A stretch of 64,000 bases of DNA from Tragulus kanchil (GCA_022376925.1 JAIOJX010000026.1:256553330-256617329), one strand, 5' to 3'. Shown: positions 36,764 to 50,417, counted from the stretch's first letter. Notes: generated by a model not told the origin, from the letters alone. Program-made: numbers and translations.

Positions 36764-38933
36764 ATTACTTGTGATCAGTAATATGTGAATTTATAATTCT
36801 AGGTGTTAATGTGTTGGGTCAATAGAATATTTTCTGGAACTGACTTAGTTTAGTGTCTCTGATTTTCCTACTTCACTACAGAAGAGGTGGAAAACTGCTC
36901 AACACAGCAGACTGATTTTAACTTACATTCTTCTATAGACTAATTAAGTGGGAACGCAAAAGTGTGGAATAGCTAGCTTGGGAGACATTAGACCAGGCAG
37001 TGCTGCAGTAGCTTATTAGCATATCCAGACCTTCTAGGCACTGTTAAGGATACAGAGACAAAAAGGAAAAAAAGTTCCCATCCTTTAGGATACTATCATC
37101 TTGGTCAACTTTTGTTGAATGTTCAGCTCAGTTATCTGTCCATTCATTCATTTATTCATTCATTCAATTACTCCTCATCAATTAATGTATGTCAAGAACT
37201 TAGTTAGGCTATTTAGTTACTAAGTATGAAAAGTACTAATTTAAAAAATTACCCATTTTAATAAACATGAAATACTCTATTAAGATATATCTCAAATAGA
37301 TTAAAAAAAGCCTGAAAAGAGTGCTAAGAGAATGAGGACAAAATAAGAAAATGGCAAATCTCATTAACTAGGTATATCCTATGGGCAGTCAGGACAAAAG
37401 ACCGAGGGTGATATTGAAAAGTTCTTTATGGAAAATTAATTAAATCTTTTATAATTCTCCCTAAATGGAATGACAAGCAGAATTAGCCCTTTGGTCCAGG
37501 ACACTCAATTCTTTCCAAAAAACAAATCCCTTTCCCTGATCTCCCTCTAGAAAACACTACAAAATCAATGCCAGATGACAGTTGATCTATTAATGTTTTC
37601 CTCTGTGACAACAGAAACTGAAAACAAACTAGGAGGCAATTATGTCCTTCCACCAAAGGGATTCTTTTAATAGATAAGTCAATGTATATCCCTATCATTG
37701 GCGAAATAATTCTTCTAGCTCAAGAATTTGCTGACAACTAAAGGCTTTGTGGACAACTGCAAATTAATCTCCAGATCCTAAAAGATGCGTCACAAAAATC
37801 TGTCTTGTCCCAGAACTGATTCCAAATCAAATAGTTCGGCAGTCTAATTACTTGTGATCAGTAATATGTGAATTTATAATTCTAGGTGTTAATGTGTTGG
37901 GTCAATAGAATATTTTCTGGAACTGACTTAGTTTATGTCTCTGATTTTCCTACTTCACTACAGAAGAGGTGGAAAACTGCTCAACACAGCAGACTGATTT
38001 TAACTTACATTCTTCTATAGACTAATTAAGTGGGAACGCAAAAGTGTGGAATAGCTAGCTTGGGAGACATTAGACCAGGCAGTGCTGCAGTAGCTTATTA
38101 GCATATCCAGACCTTCTAGGCACTGTTAAGGATACAGAGACAAAAAGGAAAAAAAGTTCCCATCCTTTAGGATACTATCATCTTGGTCAACTTTTGTTGA
38201 ATGTTCAGCTCAGTTATCTGTCCATTCATTCATTTATTCATTCATTCAATTACTCCTCATCAATTAATGTATGTCAAGAACTTAGTTAGGCTATTTAGTT
38301 ACTAAGTATGAAAAGTACTAATTTAAAAAATTACCCATTTTAATAAACATGAAATACTCTATTAAGATATATCTCAAATAGATTAAAAAGCCTGAAAAGA
38401 GTGCTAAGAGAATGAGGACAAAATAAGAAAATGGCAAATCTCATTAACTAGGTATATCCTATGGGCAGTCAGGACAAAAGACCGAGGGTGATATTGAAAA
38501 GTTCTTTATGGAAAATTAATTAAATCTTTTATAATTCTCCCTAAATGGAATGACAAGCAGAATTAGCCCTTTGGTCCAGGACACTCAATTCTTTCCAAAA
38601 AACAAATCCCTTTCCCTGATCTCCCTCTAGAAAACACTACAAAATCAATGCCAGATGACAGTTGATCTATTAATGTTTTCCTCTGTGACAACAGAAACTG
38701 AAAACAAACTAGGAGGCAATTATGTCCTTCCACCAAAGGGATTCTTTTAATAGATAAGTCAATGTATATCCCTATCATTGGCGAAATAATTCTTCTAGCT
38801 CAAGAATTTGCTGACAACTAAAGGCTTTGTGGACAACTGCAAATTAATCTCCAGATCCTAAAAGATGCGTCACAAAAATTAAATCTGTCTTGTCCCAGAA
38901 CTGATTCCAAATCAAATAGTTCGGCAGTCTAAT
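36764..38933. repeat. Tandem duplication block 13 (offset 1080-1083 bp)
   Basis: The left copy is 36764-37846 and the right copy 37847-38933, joined directly. Differences: GTTTAGTGTCTC against GTTTATGTCTC, an A-run two shorter on the right, and AAAAATCTGTC against AAAAATTAAATCTGTC near the end. Confidence 0.96.
37030..37200 (+). mobile_element. L2/MIR-age relic with (TTCA)n
   Basis: CTAGGCACTGTTAAGGATAC..AGAGACAAAAAGG followed by TTCCCATCCTTTAGGATAC resembles the L2-type 'GGCACTG..GATACAGAGACAAA' end. A CATTCATTCATTTATTCATT run at 37141-37167 adjoins it. Duplicated at about 38113-38283. Low sequence identity makes the family uncertain. Confidence 0.4.
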
Positions 38934-39390
38934 AGTTTGGCACTCTAATTTGTCATTCTTTGTTATTCAACTTTACACATTATTTTTAAAAGGACATAAG
39001 GAGTTTTCATAATTATCTTTAAGTACAATACTTCTGAACCTTTTAGCTTTTAGAATTTCACCACAATTTGTCGTGTGGAAACAAATAAATTTTAATGGAG
39101 CACTGACTCCAAAATACTAGGAGATCTGTGGTCAGTCCTCAGATTCATTGCTTTGTAGTTAACTGATCCCACAATCTTCATTGCATATTCCTTTGATAGA
39201 CAGATATATAGGGATTTCTAGGTAGAGATATATAGGCATAGAGACTGGACTCCAAGTTGGACACACTCAGAGAATATGCTGGATTCTACAATCTCTACAG
39301 TTGCTCCTGGAGATTTAAAGGTCAACTTGGTCCAGAAAGTTAAGATTAGTGTAAAATCACCTATGTGATAATGGTTTCAAATGTTTCTTT
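38934..39390. other. Single-copy AT-rich sequence, nothing recognised
   Basis: No repeat family or gene recognised. Confidence 0.45.
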
Positions 39391-40008
39391 AGACTCTTCT
39401 TGTTGACTGTTATAGGATGTTACAACTTCCTTGGCTTGCCTTTTTTGACCCCAGAAAATGATGTTTTAGATAGTGAGCTCCTTATTTTCTCTTAAAAATA
39501 TTTTTATCTTATATCTTAAAAATATTTTCCCAAAATCTCATCCCTGTTTTACTACCACATTCCTTAGATTCACAACTTACATGTACTTTTGAGATATTTT
39601 GCCCATCATAATTTACTTTAAATCATTTTAAGTTTCTGTAAGCTACCCATTTATGAGGTCTTTCACAAAGTAACTGACAACTTATGTATAAACAAATAAA
39701 AAATGCTGTTAGCTTTCCTTGTCTTTCTTTGTTTCAGGTGCCAAGAAATCACAGAATAATCTTGCAGTCAAAGCCACCCTGTCACATGCTCTGTAATATA
39801 CAGCATACCTCTAATACCTAGCATTAGTATGATGTATTATTCAATGTGGATATTATGCTGCTGGAAAAAAAGGCATGCATTGGGAATACTCCGGTCAATT
39901 GGGGAATATAGGGTCACTTTAAAAGGAGATGATCCAAACTCTCTTTCTCTGACTTTCAAATGTTTTCACCAATTAACTAATCTTATACTGTCTTTAATTT
40001 CACACAAC

Positions 40009-40034
40009 TTGTGTGTGTGTGTGTGTACGTGTGT
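40009..40034. repeat. (TG)n microsatellite
   Basis: About nine TG units, then an ACG interruption. The block 14 counterpart at about 41118-41143 has the same length. Confidence 0.9.
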
Positions 40035-40085
40035 TGTTCTAATTAAACAATTTTGTTTAGTTACCCTCATTGATGGTGGTGGTGG

Positions 40086-40292
40086 TAGTTTACTCACTCA
40101 GTCATGTCCAACTCTCTACAGCCCTATGGGCTATGAACCACCAGGCATCTCTGCCTGTGGGGTTTCCCAGGCAAGACTACTGCAGTGGGTTGCCATTTCT
40201 TTCTCCAGAGAAACTTCCTGATCAAGGGATTGAATCCATATCTCCTGAATTGGCAGGTGGATTCTTTACCACTGAGTCACCAGGGAAGTCCA
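40086..40292 (-). mobile_element. Bov-tA SINE, antisense
   Basis: It runs from TAGTTTACTCACTCAGTCAT, through CCCATTTCTTTCTCC-like sequence and GGCAAGACTACTGCAGTGGG, to the reversed head TTACCACTGAGTCACCAGGG. The same insertion appears at 41195-41401 (block 14) and as a 5'-clipped piece at 42427-42542 (block 15), so one element is present three times. Confidence 0.94.
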
Positions 40293-41285
40293 GTTACTCT
40301 CATTAGAACATGGCTTATTTTTAACTCTATAGCTTCTATAGAGACAATTCTATAATTTTATTTTTTGACTTTTGGTTTCAAATTTTTGGTAAAATCATTG
40401 CTAAATTCGAGAACATGCAAAGGCTATCTATGGCATGGGGAACATTAAAGGTGTGTCCTGATGGCAAATCTTCTAGCTAATAAAGGATCAGAACACATTC
40501 AGACTCTTCTTGTTGACTGTTATAGGATGTTACAACTTCCTTGGCTTGCCTTTTTTGACCCCAGAAAATGATGTTTTAGATAGTGAGCTCCTTATTTTCT
40601 CTTAAAAATATTTTTATCTTATATCTTAAAATATTTTCCCAAAATCTCATCCCTGTTTTACTACCACATTCCTTAGATTCACAACTTACATGTACTTTTG
40701 AGATATTTTGCCCATCATAATTTACTTTAAATCATTTTAAGTTTCTGTAAGCTACCCATTTATGAGGTCTTTCACAAAGTAACTGACAACTTATGTATAA
40801 ACAAATAAAAAATGCTGTTAGCTTTCCTTGTCTTTCTTTGTTTCAGGTGCCAAGAAATCACAGAATAATCTTGCAGTCAAAGCCACCCTGTCACATGCTC
40901 TGTAATATACAGCATACCTCTAATACCTAGCATTAGTATGATGTATTATTCAATGTGGATATTATGCTGCTGGAAAAAAAGGCATGCATTGGGAATACTC
41001 CGGTCAATTGGGGAATATAGGGTCACTTTAAAAGGAGATGATCCAAACTCTCTTTCTCTGACTTTCAAATGTTTTCACCAATTAACTAATCTTATACTGT
41101 CTTTAATTTCACACAACTTGTGTGTGTGTGTGTGTACGTGTGTTGTTCTAATTAAACAATTTTGTTTAGTTACCCTCATTGATGGTGGTGGTGGTAGTTT
41201 ACTCACTCAGTCATGTCCAACTCTCTACAGCCCTATGGGCTATGAACCACCAGGCATCTCTGCCTGTGGGGTTTCCCAGGCAAGA

Positions 41286-43539
41286 CTACTGCAGTGGGTT
41301 GCCATTTCTTTCTCCAGAGAAACTTCCTGATCAAGGGATTGAATCCATATCTCCTGAATTGGCAGGTGGATTCTTTACCACTGAGTCACCAGGGAAGTCC
41401 AGTTACTCTCATTAGAACATGGCTTATTTTTAACTCTATAGCTTCTATAGAGACAATTCTATAATTTTATTTTTTGACTTTTGGTTTCAAATTTTTGGTA
41501 AAATCATTGCTAAATTCCGAGAACATGCAAAGGCTATCTATGGCATGGGGAACATTAAAGGTGTGTCCTGATGGCAAAAATCTTCTAGCTAATAAAGGAT
41601 CAGAACACATTCAGACACCCCTCTCAACTGAAGATGTTCCTTTGCTTTATCACACTTAGGAACTTATGAACTTCTCTCACTTTGTGTTCTAGAGTAGGTT
41701 AGGGGCTAGAATATTTTTCTGGGTGCTATACTATATTCATGCTTCTCTGAAACTTTGAAAATAATTTGTGCTTAATATATTTGTATTGACAACTGATTAC
41801 ATACTTTCAACCATGTGACTGGGTAAAATAACACAGAATAGTACATATATAACATATGCTATGTATGTATAAAATGTATGAGATATCACCAACTTCTAAT
41901 AAATTGCCTATGTATCCATTAGGTAGCTATTGTGTGCTGGAGGTATATGTATAGAAAAAGCAAAAAGATTAAATATTAATCGCTGGTTAAACTTCACCAG
42001 ACCTGAAATTTTATGTAAAACTTGGTTTTATAGAAGAGGTTGTTCAATATACAAAGTTTGCTATTTTCACAAAACTAAAGAAGCTTCTTTAGTAATATAC
42101 ATTAAAGAATTAACTTGAAAAAGAGAATTAGCTTGCATTATTCTCTACATCATTATCAATTACATGCATGACACAAATAGTTCTTTTATGAGAAATGCTA
42201 CCAAAATAACAAAAGATAAAATAGATATTAAAGGGTATTTTCCTCTTGCTATTTCTCATGTGAGTCTTTTTAAAGAATATTCAGTCTAATTTTTCTTGAT
42301 ATATAGTTTGCTATTCTATTTCTGCAAAATGAGAACACTCTGTACTATTCATTCTCCCACTACTTTTAGAGACTGCAGAGAAGCTTGAATTAAACCGAAT
42401 TCCTTTCCTTCAAATCGGCAAAGATTCTACTGCAGTGGGTTGCCATTTCTTTCTCCAGAGAAACTTCCTGATCAAGGGATTGAATCCATATCTCCTGAAT
42501 TGGCAGGTGGATTCTTTACCACTGAGTCACCAGGGAAGTCCAGTTACTCTCATTAGAACATGGCTTATTTTTAACTCTATAGCTTCTATAGAGACAATTC
42601 TATAATTTTATTTTTTGACTTTTGGTTTCAAATTTTTGGTAAAATCATTGCTAAATTCCGAGAACATGCAAAGGCTATCTATGGCATGGGGAACATTAAA
42701 GGTGTGTCCTGATGGCAAAAATCTTCTAGCTAATAAAGGATCAGAACACATTCAGACACCCCTCTCAACTGAAGATGTTCCTTTGCTTTATCACACTTAG
42801 GAACTTATGAACTTCTCTCACTTTGTGTTCTAGAGTAGGTTAGGGGCTAGAATATTTTTCTGGGTGCTATACTATATTCATGCTTCTCTGAAACTTTGAA
42901 AATAATTTGTGCTTAATATATTTGTATTGACAACTGATTACATACTTTCAACCATGTGACTGGGTAAAATAACACAGAATAGTACATATATAACATATGC
43001 TATGTATGTATAAAATGTATGAGATATCACCAACTTCTAATAAATTGCCTATGTATCCATTAGGTAGCTATTGTGTGCTGGAGGTATATGTATAGAAAAA
43101 GCAAAAAGATTAAATATTAATCGCTGGTTAAACTTCACCAGACCTGAAATTTTATGTAAAACTTGGTTTTATAGAAGAGGTTGTTCAATATACAAAGTTT
43201 GCTATTTTCACAAAACTAAAGAAGCTTCTTTAGTAATATACATTAAAGAATTAGCTTGAAAAAAAGAGAATTAGCTTGCATTATTCTCTACATCATTATC
43301 AATTACATGCATGACACAAATAGTTCTTTTATGAGAAATGCTACCAAAATAACAAAAGATAAAATAGATATTAAAGGGTATTTTCCTCTTGCTATTTCTC
43401 ATGTGAGTCTTTTTAAAGAATATTCAGTCTAATTTTTCTTGATATATAGTTTGCTATTCTATTTCTGCAAAATGAGAACACTCTGTACTATTCATTCTCC
43501 CACTACTTTTAGAAACTGCAGAAAAGCTTAAATTAAACT
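41286..43539. repeat. Tandem duplication block 15 (offset 1141 bp)
   Basis: The left copy is 41286-42396 and the right copy 42427-43539, with 30 unmatched bases between. The left copy's last about 30 bases carry several G/A substitutions against the right copy (GAGACTGCAGAGAAGC against GAAACTGCAGAAAAGC). The left copy starts inside block 14's right copy, giving three copies of about 330 bases. Confidence 0.95.
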
Positions 43540-43769
43540 CCTAAAGAAATTAACTGCCATTCTTATGCACAGTTATCAAATATACAACACTTCCTTGTCA
43601 GCTGCTCATAGGAGTTGTGCCATGCTGTGAAAGTGATCGGCTCTGCATTCATATAAAGTATCGTGAGAGGCAGTATTGGAAGTGGGTCAGTACCATCTCA
43701 TCATGTGCTGATTCTCAGGATACACTTGTGGGAGCGAACGAGGGTTAAGGGAGAGAGTACTGACTACTT

Positions 43770-43985
43770 GGACTTCCCAGGTGCTGCTAGTGGCAAAGAA
43801 CCTGTTAATTCAGGAGAGGTAAGAGATCTAGGTTTGATCCCTGGGTCAGGAAGATTCCCTGGAGGAAGGCATGGTAACTCACTCCAGTATTCTTGCCTGG
43901 AGAATCTCATGGACCGAGGAGCCTGGTGGGCTATAGTCCATAGAGTAGCAGAGGTTCAGACATGACTGAAGCAACGTATCATGCA
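43770..43985 (+). mobile_element. Bov-tA SINE
   Basis: ACTTCCCAGGTGCTGCTAGT, GGTTTGATCCCTGGGTCAGG, CTCCAGTATTCTTGCCTGGA, GGAGCCTGGTGGGCTATAGT and a CATGACTGAAGCAAC end. Close to full length. Confidence 0.94.
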
Positions 43986-44067
43986 TACACGTGTGTACTG
44001 ACCACTTACAATGCGAGGGACAGACAGAACGTCTTTTTTGGTTTAATGTAACTATATTGGCAATTGT

Positions 44068-44284
44068 GCTGTGCTGTGCTACATCACTTCAGTCGTATCT
44101 GACTTTTTGCGACCCTATGGACTGAGACCACGAGGCTCCTCTGTTCATGGGATTCTCCAGGCAAGAATACTTGAGTGGGTTGCTGGTGCCCTCCTCCAGG
44201 GGATCTTCCTGACCCAGGGATCAAACCTGCATTTCCTAGGTCTCCTACATTGGCAGACAGGCTCCTTACCACTAGCTCCACTTA
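44068..44284 (-). mobile_element. Bov-tA SINE, antisense
   Basis: TGCTGTGCTACATCACTTCA, GCGACCCTATGGACTGAGAC, GGCAAGAATACTTGAGTGGG, CCTCCTCCAGGGGATCTTCC and the reversed head TTACCACTAGCTCCACTT. It sits about 85 bp from the sense Bov-tA at 43770, forming an inverted SINE pair. Confidence 0.94.
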
Positions 44285-44455
44285 CCGCAAATCAGTAACA
44301 AGTGCTGTCACATTGATCCACCAAGGTTGGCAGATATCAAGTGAAATTCAATTAGTTTACTCTTAGCACAGATAGAGTTAAATACCTATTTCCCAAAGGA
44401 AGCTTTAATGCATCCATTGGTTTCAATTTTCTAGTTTATTGGAAATGGGATGGAG

Positions 44456-46711
44456 AATGGGATTGATCTTTCAGTATTCTTCTAGGTCTAAAATTTTGTT
44501 TTTCAATGCCTAGACTTCTGGAATGCAATAGTAAATTCCCTCAATTTGTATTTATGTATGTGCCATTAAAACCTAGTTGTAACTGGTCATAAAATATGAT
44601 CATAGATGTCCTAAGAATAAAATGTCCTGATGCCCAGAGAAGCAAAAGCTATCAGGGGATGTGATTAGGAAACAAGTATAGAAGACTGGCATGGAATTTG
44701 TCCTTTGAAGCTTGGCTTTGCCTCTTACACATTTTGTCTCACACATTTTTTGTTGATGATGATCCATAGATTTCTATTCTGTAGGACAAAGGGGCATCAG
44801 GAGAGTATTTCACATTTTTTTATGATCCTAATCATTAGTGAAAGCATTATTAATGTAAAAATGGAAAAGGGCAAGCAAATTTCTACTTCAGAGAAATCCC
44901 TGCATCATTTATGGTTGAGATGGGTAGAATACATAATACAGTTATTAATAGATACAGTTCTGGGACTCAAAATGTTTCACACATTGTAAATTGTAAAGTA
45001 ATTTATAAAAGCATCTTGGATGGTCTAACTTTGTATTTGTATTTGATAAGAGTTGATTTGTACTAACGAATATGATTTTTTATCATGTTAACCTGTAGAA
45101 GTTGAAGGGTCTTCCCATGTCTCTGATTAAAAGCAAGCATTTGTCAATCACTTAGAGCTTACTATTAATAGGGTATTCTAAAATGCTTATATGTCACTAA
45201 ATCATTTGCTTAGAGATATGCATATTATAAGCTGTCTTTTGTTGCTAAATTTTTAAGTCTAAAATTGTTGACTAATAGCTATTTCATATAATTTAATCTA
45301 ATGATAATTTAAATATAAAATTTATATATTGTTAGTTAAGCATCTGATATGTTGAAAAATGAACTGGTTAGACTACAAAACTGTTTCTTATACGGTCTAT
45401 TAATACTGTGGATACACACTGAAAACACTGATCTAATTAATATGGAGGTAAAGTGTGTGAATTGAAGAGCTATTCTACTTGGGTTCAAAACCCAGCTCTG
45501 TGAACTCATCATATTACCTTGAACAAATTGCACAACCTCTCTGTACCTCACTTTCTTATAAAATGGAGACAACATCAGTACTAATGGGATTGATCTTTCA
45601 GTATTCTTCTAGGTCTAAAATTTTGTTTTCAATGCCTAGACTTCTGGAATGCAATATTTCCCTCAATTTGTATTTATGTATGTGCCATTAAAACCTAGTT
45701 GTAACTGGTCATAAAATATGATCATAGATGTCCTAAGAATAAAATGTCCTGATGCCCAGAGAAGCAAAAGCTATCAGGGGATGTGATTAGGAAACAAGTA
45801 TAGAAGACTGGCATGGAATTTGTCCTTTGAAGCTTGGCTTTGCCTCTTACACATTTTGTCTCACACATTTTTTGTTGATGATGATCCATAGATTTCTATT
45901 CTGTAGGACAAAGGGGCATCAGGAGAGTATTTCACATTTTTTTATGATCCTAATCATTAGTGAAAGCATTATTAATGTAAAAATGGAAAAGGGCAAGCAA
46001 ATTTCTACTTCAGAGAAATCCCTGCATCATTTATGGTTGAGATGGGTAGAATACATAATACAGTTATTAATAGATACAGTTCTGGGACTCAAAATGTTTC
46101 ACACATTGTAAATTGTAAAGTAATTTATAAAAGCATCTTGGATGGTCTAACTTTGTATTTGTATTTGATAAGAGTTGATTTGTACTAACGAATATGATTT
46201 TTTATCATGTTAACCTGTAGAAGTTGAAGGGTCTTCCCATGTCTCTGATTAAAAGCAAGCATTTGTCAATCACTTAGAGCTTACTATTAATAGGGTATTC
46301 TAAAATGCTTATATGTCACTAAATCATTTGCTTAGAGATATGCATATTATAAGCTGTCTTTTGTTGCTAAATTTTTAAGTCTAAAATTGTTGACTAATAG
46401 CTATTTCATATAATTTAATCTAATGATAATTTAAATATAAAATTTATATATTGTTAGTTAAGCATCTGATATGTTGAAAAATGAACTGGTTAGACTACAA
46501 AACTGTTTCTTATACGGTCTATTAATACTGTGGATACACACTGAAAACACTGATCTAATTAATATGGAGGTAAAGTGTGTGAATTGAAGAGCTATTCTAC
46601 TTGGGTTCAAAACCCAGCTCTGTGAACTCATCATATTACCTTGAACAAATTGCACAACCTCTCTGTACCTCACTTTCTTATAAAATGGAGACAACATCAG
46701 TACTAATGGGA
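44456..46711. repeat. Tandem duplication block 16 (offset 1122-1127 bp)
   Basis: The left copy is 44456-45582 and the right copy 45583-46711, meeting at AATGGGA. Differences near the start: GTTTTTCAATG against GTTTTCAATG and GCAATAGTAAATTCCC against GCAATATTTCCC. The 94- and 79-codon frames found twice are copies of each other. Confidence 0.96.
45450..45582 (+). mobile_element. MIR SINE
   Basis: GGGTTCAAAACCCAGCTCTG, ACCTTGAACAAATTGCACAA and CTTATAAAATGGAGACAACA follow the MIR core in sense. It is truncated at the block 16 junction; the longer version is 46572-46740, and a clipped third copy starts at 47765. Confidence 0.85.
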
Positions 46712-48861
46712 CTGTGGTAAATATTAATGAGCTAAGATTTACACAGTTTTTAATTAGTTAATGTTCCTAGATTATGCTGTTTATGTGTTCGCTAACATCA
46801 TTATCTTTTCACCTAATCATTTTAAGAGTTTTTGAGAGGCAGAAGAATATATAAGTTAGGAGTAAGGGCTGTTAGGATCAGAGAAATGAAGATTTGAGTC
46901 TTTAATCCTTTAAATCTACTTCTCCATTTGAAATATGGGAAGCAAAATGCTTTTAAATGCATAGTATAAAACTTCATGTGATATCACTTGCCACTCTTAA
47001 AAAATTAGTTAGATAAATCCTTATTTCTTTTAATAATATCATCCTTGATCTTAAGGAATTTTAATCATTTTTATTAATTCTCTACATGATTACCTGGCCA
47101 TCTCTTTTATTTATAAAACTTCACTCCTCATCTTCTCTAATTCCATTTTTGGTTGCATAATGATTCATTTCATTGTATCAGAGCAAATTTCAGATAGCAG
47201 TAAGTAGCATGGTTGCTAAGTGTTTAACATTGGGTTCTATGGCTGGTTGTGTTATATACTAGTCCAATGTCTAGGGCAATTTACTTAACCCCTTGGAGGT
47301 TTTGTTTTTTCCCCTATTAAAGAGCACCTGCCTCCTAGCAATGAAGATTAAATGAGTAAATGTAAGCAGAGCACTTAGGACTCTATCTGGTCTATGCTAA
47401 GTATTCAACAAATTTGCCTAAGTTTTCAGATTTTATTAAGTAGGAACTAGAAGGGATAGGGGGACCAATGGAAAATGAAGAGTTCTGTTAACAAAAACAA
47501 AGTTGCTTTAGGCAGAATCAGGGTCCAGGAAGCAAGATTCCCTTTTAAAGAAAAGATGCGTTCTATAGTTATCACATGATTAAAAAAGCATAATTGCATA
47601 GCTAAAGAAAAAAAAAAAAAAACTAATCAAAGAATCTTCACAACCCTCCCCACCCCACAGGATTTGTTATTCAACTTTCTAGTATTCTGTGGAAGAGCTG
47701 CAGATTTAGGTATTATATTGGATAGTTTACACTGGAACAAGAAAAGTCATTGAATTTTTAAAAAGCACAACCTCTCTGTACCTCACTTTCTTATAAAATG
47801 GAGACAACATCAGTACTAATGGGACTGTGGTAAATATTAATGAGCTAAGATTTACACAGTTTTTAATTAGTTAATGTTCCTAGATTATGCTGTTTATGTG
47901 TTCGCTAACATCATTATCTTTTCACCTAATCATTTTAAGAGTTTTTGAGAGGCAGAAGAATATATAAGTTAGGAGTAAGGGCTGTTAGGATCAGAGAAAT
48001 GAAGATTTGAGTCTTTAATCCTTTAAATCTACTTCTCCATTTGAAATATGGGAAGCAAAAATGCTTTTAAATGCATAGTATAAAACTTCATGTGATATCA
48101 CTTGCCACTCTTAAAAAATTAGTTAGATAAATCCTTATTTCTTTTAATAATATCATCCTTGATCTTAAGGAATTTTAATCATTTTTATTAATTCTCTACA
48201 TGATTACCTGGCCATCTCTTTTATTTATAAAACTTCACTCCTCATCTTCTCTAATTCCATTTTTGGTTGCATAATGATTCATTTCATTGTATCAGAGCAA
48301 ATTTCAGATAGCAGTAAGTAGCATGGTTGCTAAGTGTTTAACATTGGGTTCTATGGCTGGTTGTGTTATATACTAGTCCAATGTCTAGGGCAATTTACTT
48401 AACCCCTTGGAGGTTTTGTTTTTTCCCCTATTAAAGAGCACCTGCCTCCTAGCAATGAAGATTAAATGAGTAAATGTAAGCAGAGCACTTAGGACTCTAT
48501 CTGGTCTATGCTAAGTATTCAACAAATTTGCCTAAGTTTTCAGATTTTATTAAGTAGGAACTAGAAGGGATAGGGGGACCAATGGAAAATGAAGAGTTCT
48601 GTTAACAAAAACAAAGTTGCTTTAGGCAGAATCAGGGTCCAGGAAGCAAGATTCCCTTTTAAAGAAAAGATGCGTTCTATAGTTATCACATGATTAAAAA
48701 AGCATAATTGCATAGCTAAAGAAAAAAAAAAAAAAACTAATCAAAGAATCTTCACAACCCTCCCCACCCCACAGGATTTGTTATTCAACTTTCTAGTATT
48801 CTGTGGAAGAGCTGCAGATTTAGGTATTATATTGGATAGTTTACACTGGAACAAGAAAAAG
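46652..48861. repeat. Tandem duplication block 17 (offset 1113 bp)
   Basis: The left copy is 46652-47745 and the right copy 47765-48861, with about 19 unmatched bases between. One A-run indel was noted (GCAAAATGC against GCAAAAATGC). The left copy starts inside block 16's right copy, so the MIR core CACAACCTCTCTGTACCTCA occurs three times. Confidence 0.96.
47205..47415 (+). mobile_element. MIR SINE
   Basis: AGTAGCATGGTTGCTAAGTG, TTGGGTTCTATGGCTGG, GGCAATTTACTTAACCCCTT, AGAGCACCTGCCTCCTAGCA and a GTAAGCAGAGCACTTAGGAC..TAAGTATTCAACAAAT end give nearly the whole MIR. Duplicated at about 48315-48525 by block 17. Confidence 0.8.
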
Positions 48862-49650
48862 TTCTAACAACAAAAACAGAGTTTATCAAGAAAGGTAGGG
48901 GTAGGAGCTGGAATTACAAGGCATTGACTGGGTTGGGCCTAAGGACAGTTTTGGTCACCTAGGGGAAAAATAGCTTCTAAAAAGTCCTGCTGTGGAAATC
49001 TTGGTATATTTAAATTAATAAAATATACAAAATTTTAAATTAAAATGTTAATATTTTAAATTAAAAACAATTTATGTTGATCAAGTAAAATTAATTTTAA
49101 TGTGATCCTGCCCCAGACCTGGGACTCCAAAGCAGTATGGTTATACTGTGGTTCAAATTTTTGGTATAGTGGTATGCTATGGATATGGAGAGATTTTATT
49201 TCTATCAGTATGATTATTTAGCTCAATTTTCAATGAAGATACACTATCCATATGGTATGTGGTTTCAGTCACATTTCTAAACACAAGATTTTAATTGTGG
49301 GGAAAATGGCAAGAAAAATGTAAGCAAATGTAAGTCATTTGTTAAGGTAAATATTTAGAGACCCAGAGTACCCACAGAAAACTTTGACATACTTGCATCA
49401 AGGCCTTATATAAACACTTGCAACTTAGTTTTATACCCTTTATAATACATTCCCTATGTCTCAAAAATAACTGTAATACTAATATTATTAATAATATAAA
49501 TTTTAAAAATGGAAGATTCTGTTACTTGGCAGAAAATATGAGTAGTCAATGAGAGAAAACTGGATTTTTTAACATCAAGAAGTAGAGTGATACATTTTCT
49601 GTGACTAAAAGTTCAAAGTTTCTTCTATCTCTACAAAATTAAGTGATGAA
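48862..49650. other. Single-copy AT-rich sequence, nothing recognised
   Basis: Very AT-rich, especially 49000-49090. No element recognised. Confidence 0.45.
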
Positions 49651-50402
49651 GCCTTGCCTCTTGTGACAACATGGATGTGGCTAGAGGGTATTATACTGAC
49701 TGAAATAAGTCAGACAGAAAAATATAATCTATGATTTCAATAACATATGGAATCTATAAAATAAACATGTGAATAAACACAATAAAACAGAAAAAGTCAT
49801 ATATATATATATGTGTATATATATATACACACAGAGAACAAATAGTTGGTTGTCAGATGAGAAAGGGTCTGGAGAGGACAGAAATAGGCGAGGGAGATGA
49901 TACGGTATAAGCTTGCAGTTACAAAAGAAATGAGAGCTTGATATGAAATGTAAAGTGTGGCAAAACAGTCAATCATTATGCAATATCTTTGTATTGTGGA
50001 CAGATGGTAACTAGACTTACTGTGGTGATCGTGCTGAAACATAGAAATATTGAATCACTATGTTGTGCACCAGGAGAAAACATAGTGTTGTAGGTCAGTT
50101 ATTCTTAAGAAATACTCATAGAAAAAAATCAAAATTGTGGCTATAAGCAGTAGGGTGCAGCAGGAGAGGGGACTGGATGAAGGCAGTCAAAAGGCACAAA
50201 CTTCAAGGTATAAAAGGAATAGAACCTATGGAGGTATTGTACAGAATGATGAATATAACTAATACTACTGCATGTTACACATGAAAGTTGTTAAGAGAGT
50301 AAGTCCTAAGAGTTCTCATTGGAAGAAAAATATCTTTTATTCTGTATCTATATGAGATGAAATATGTGTGCCAAGTTTACTATGATAACTCATGATGTAT
50401 TT
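49651..50402 (+). mobile_element. Old L1 3' end
   Basis: TTGTGACAACATGGATGTGG, CTAGAGGGTATTATACTGAC, TAAGTCAGACAGAAAAAT and ATAACATATGGAATCTATAA match the ORF2 end of old L1. CTGTGGTGATCGTGCTGAAA and GTTGTTAAGAGAGTAAGTCC match its 3' UTR. A TA/TG/CA simple repeat at 49799-49834 lies inside. The element ends next to the 3' end of the BovB. Confidence 0.82.
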
Positions 50403-50417
50403 AAGTTAAATCATTAT

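Larger units (their letters stand above)
39391..41614. repeat. Tandem duplication block 14 (offset 1109-1110 bp)
   Basis: The left copy is 39391-40500 and the right copy 40501-41614, joined directly at CAGA. The last about 30 bases of the left copy hold three indels (AAATTCGAG against AAATTCCGAG, GGCAAATC against GGCAAAAATC), while the preceding kilobase has one. This is a clear case of the left piece degrading at its end. Confidence 0.97.

Noticed and set aside
49799..49834. TA/TG-rich stretch as a promoter or replication origin
   Set aside because: It is a simple repeat inside an old L1 3' end. Nothing else suggests regulatory function.
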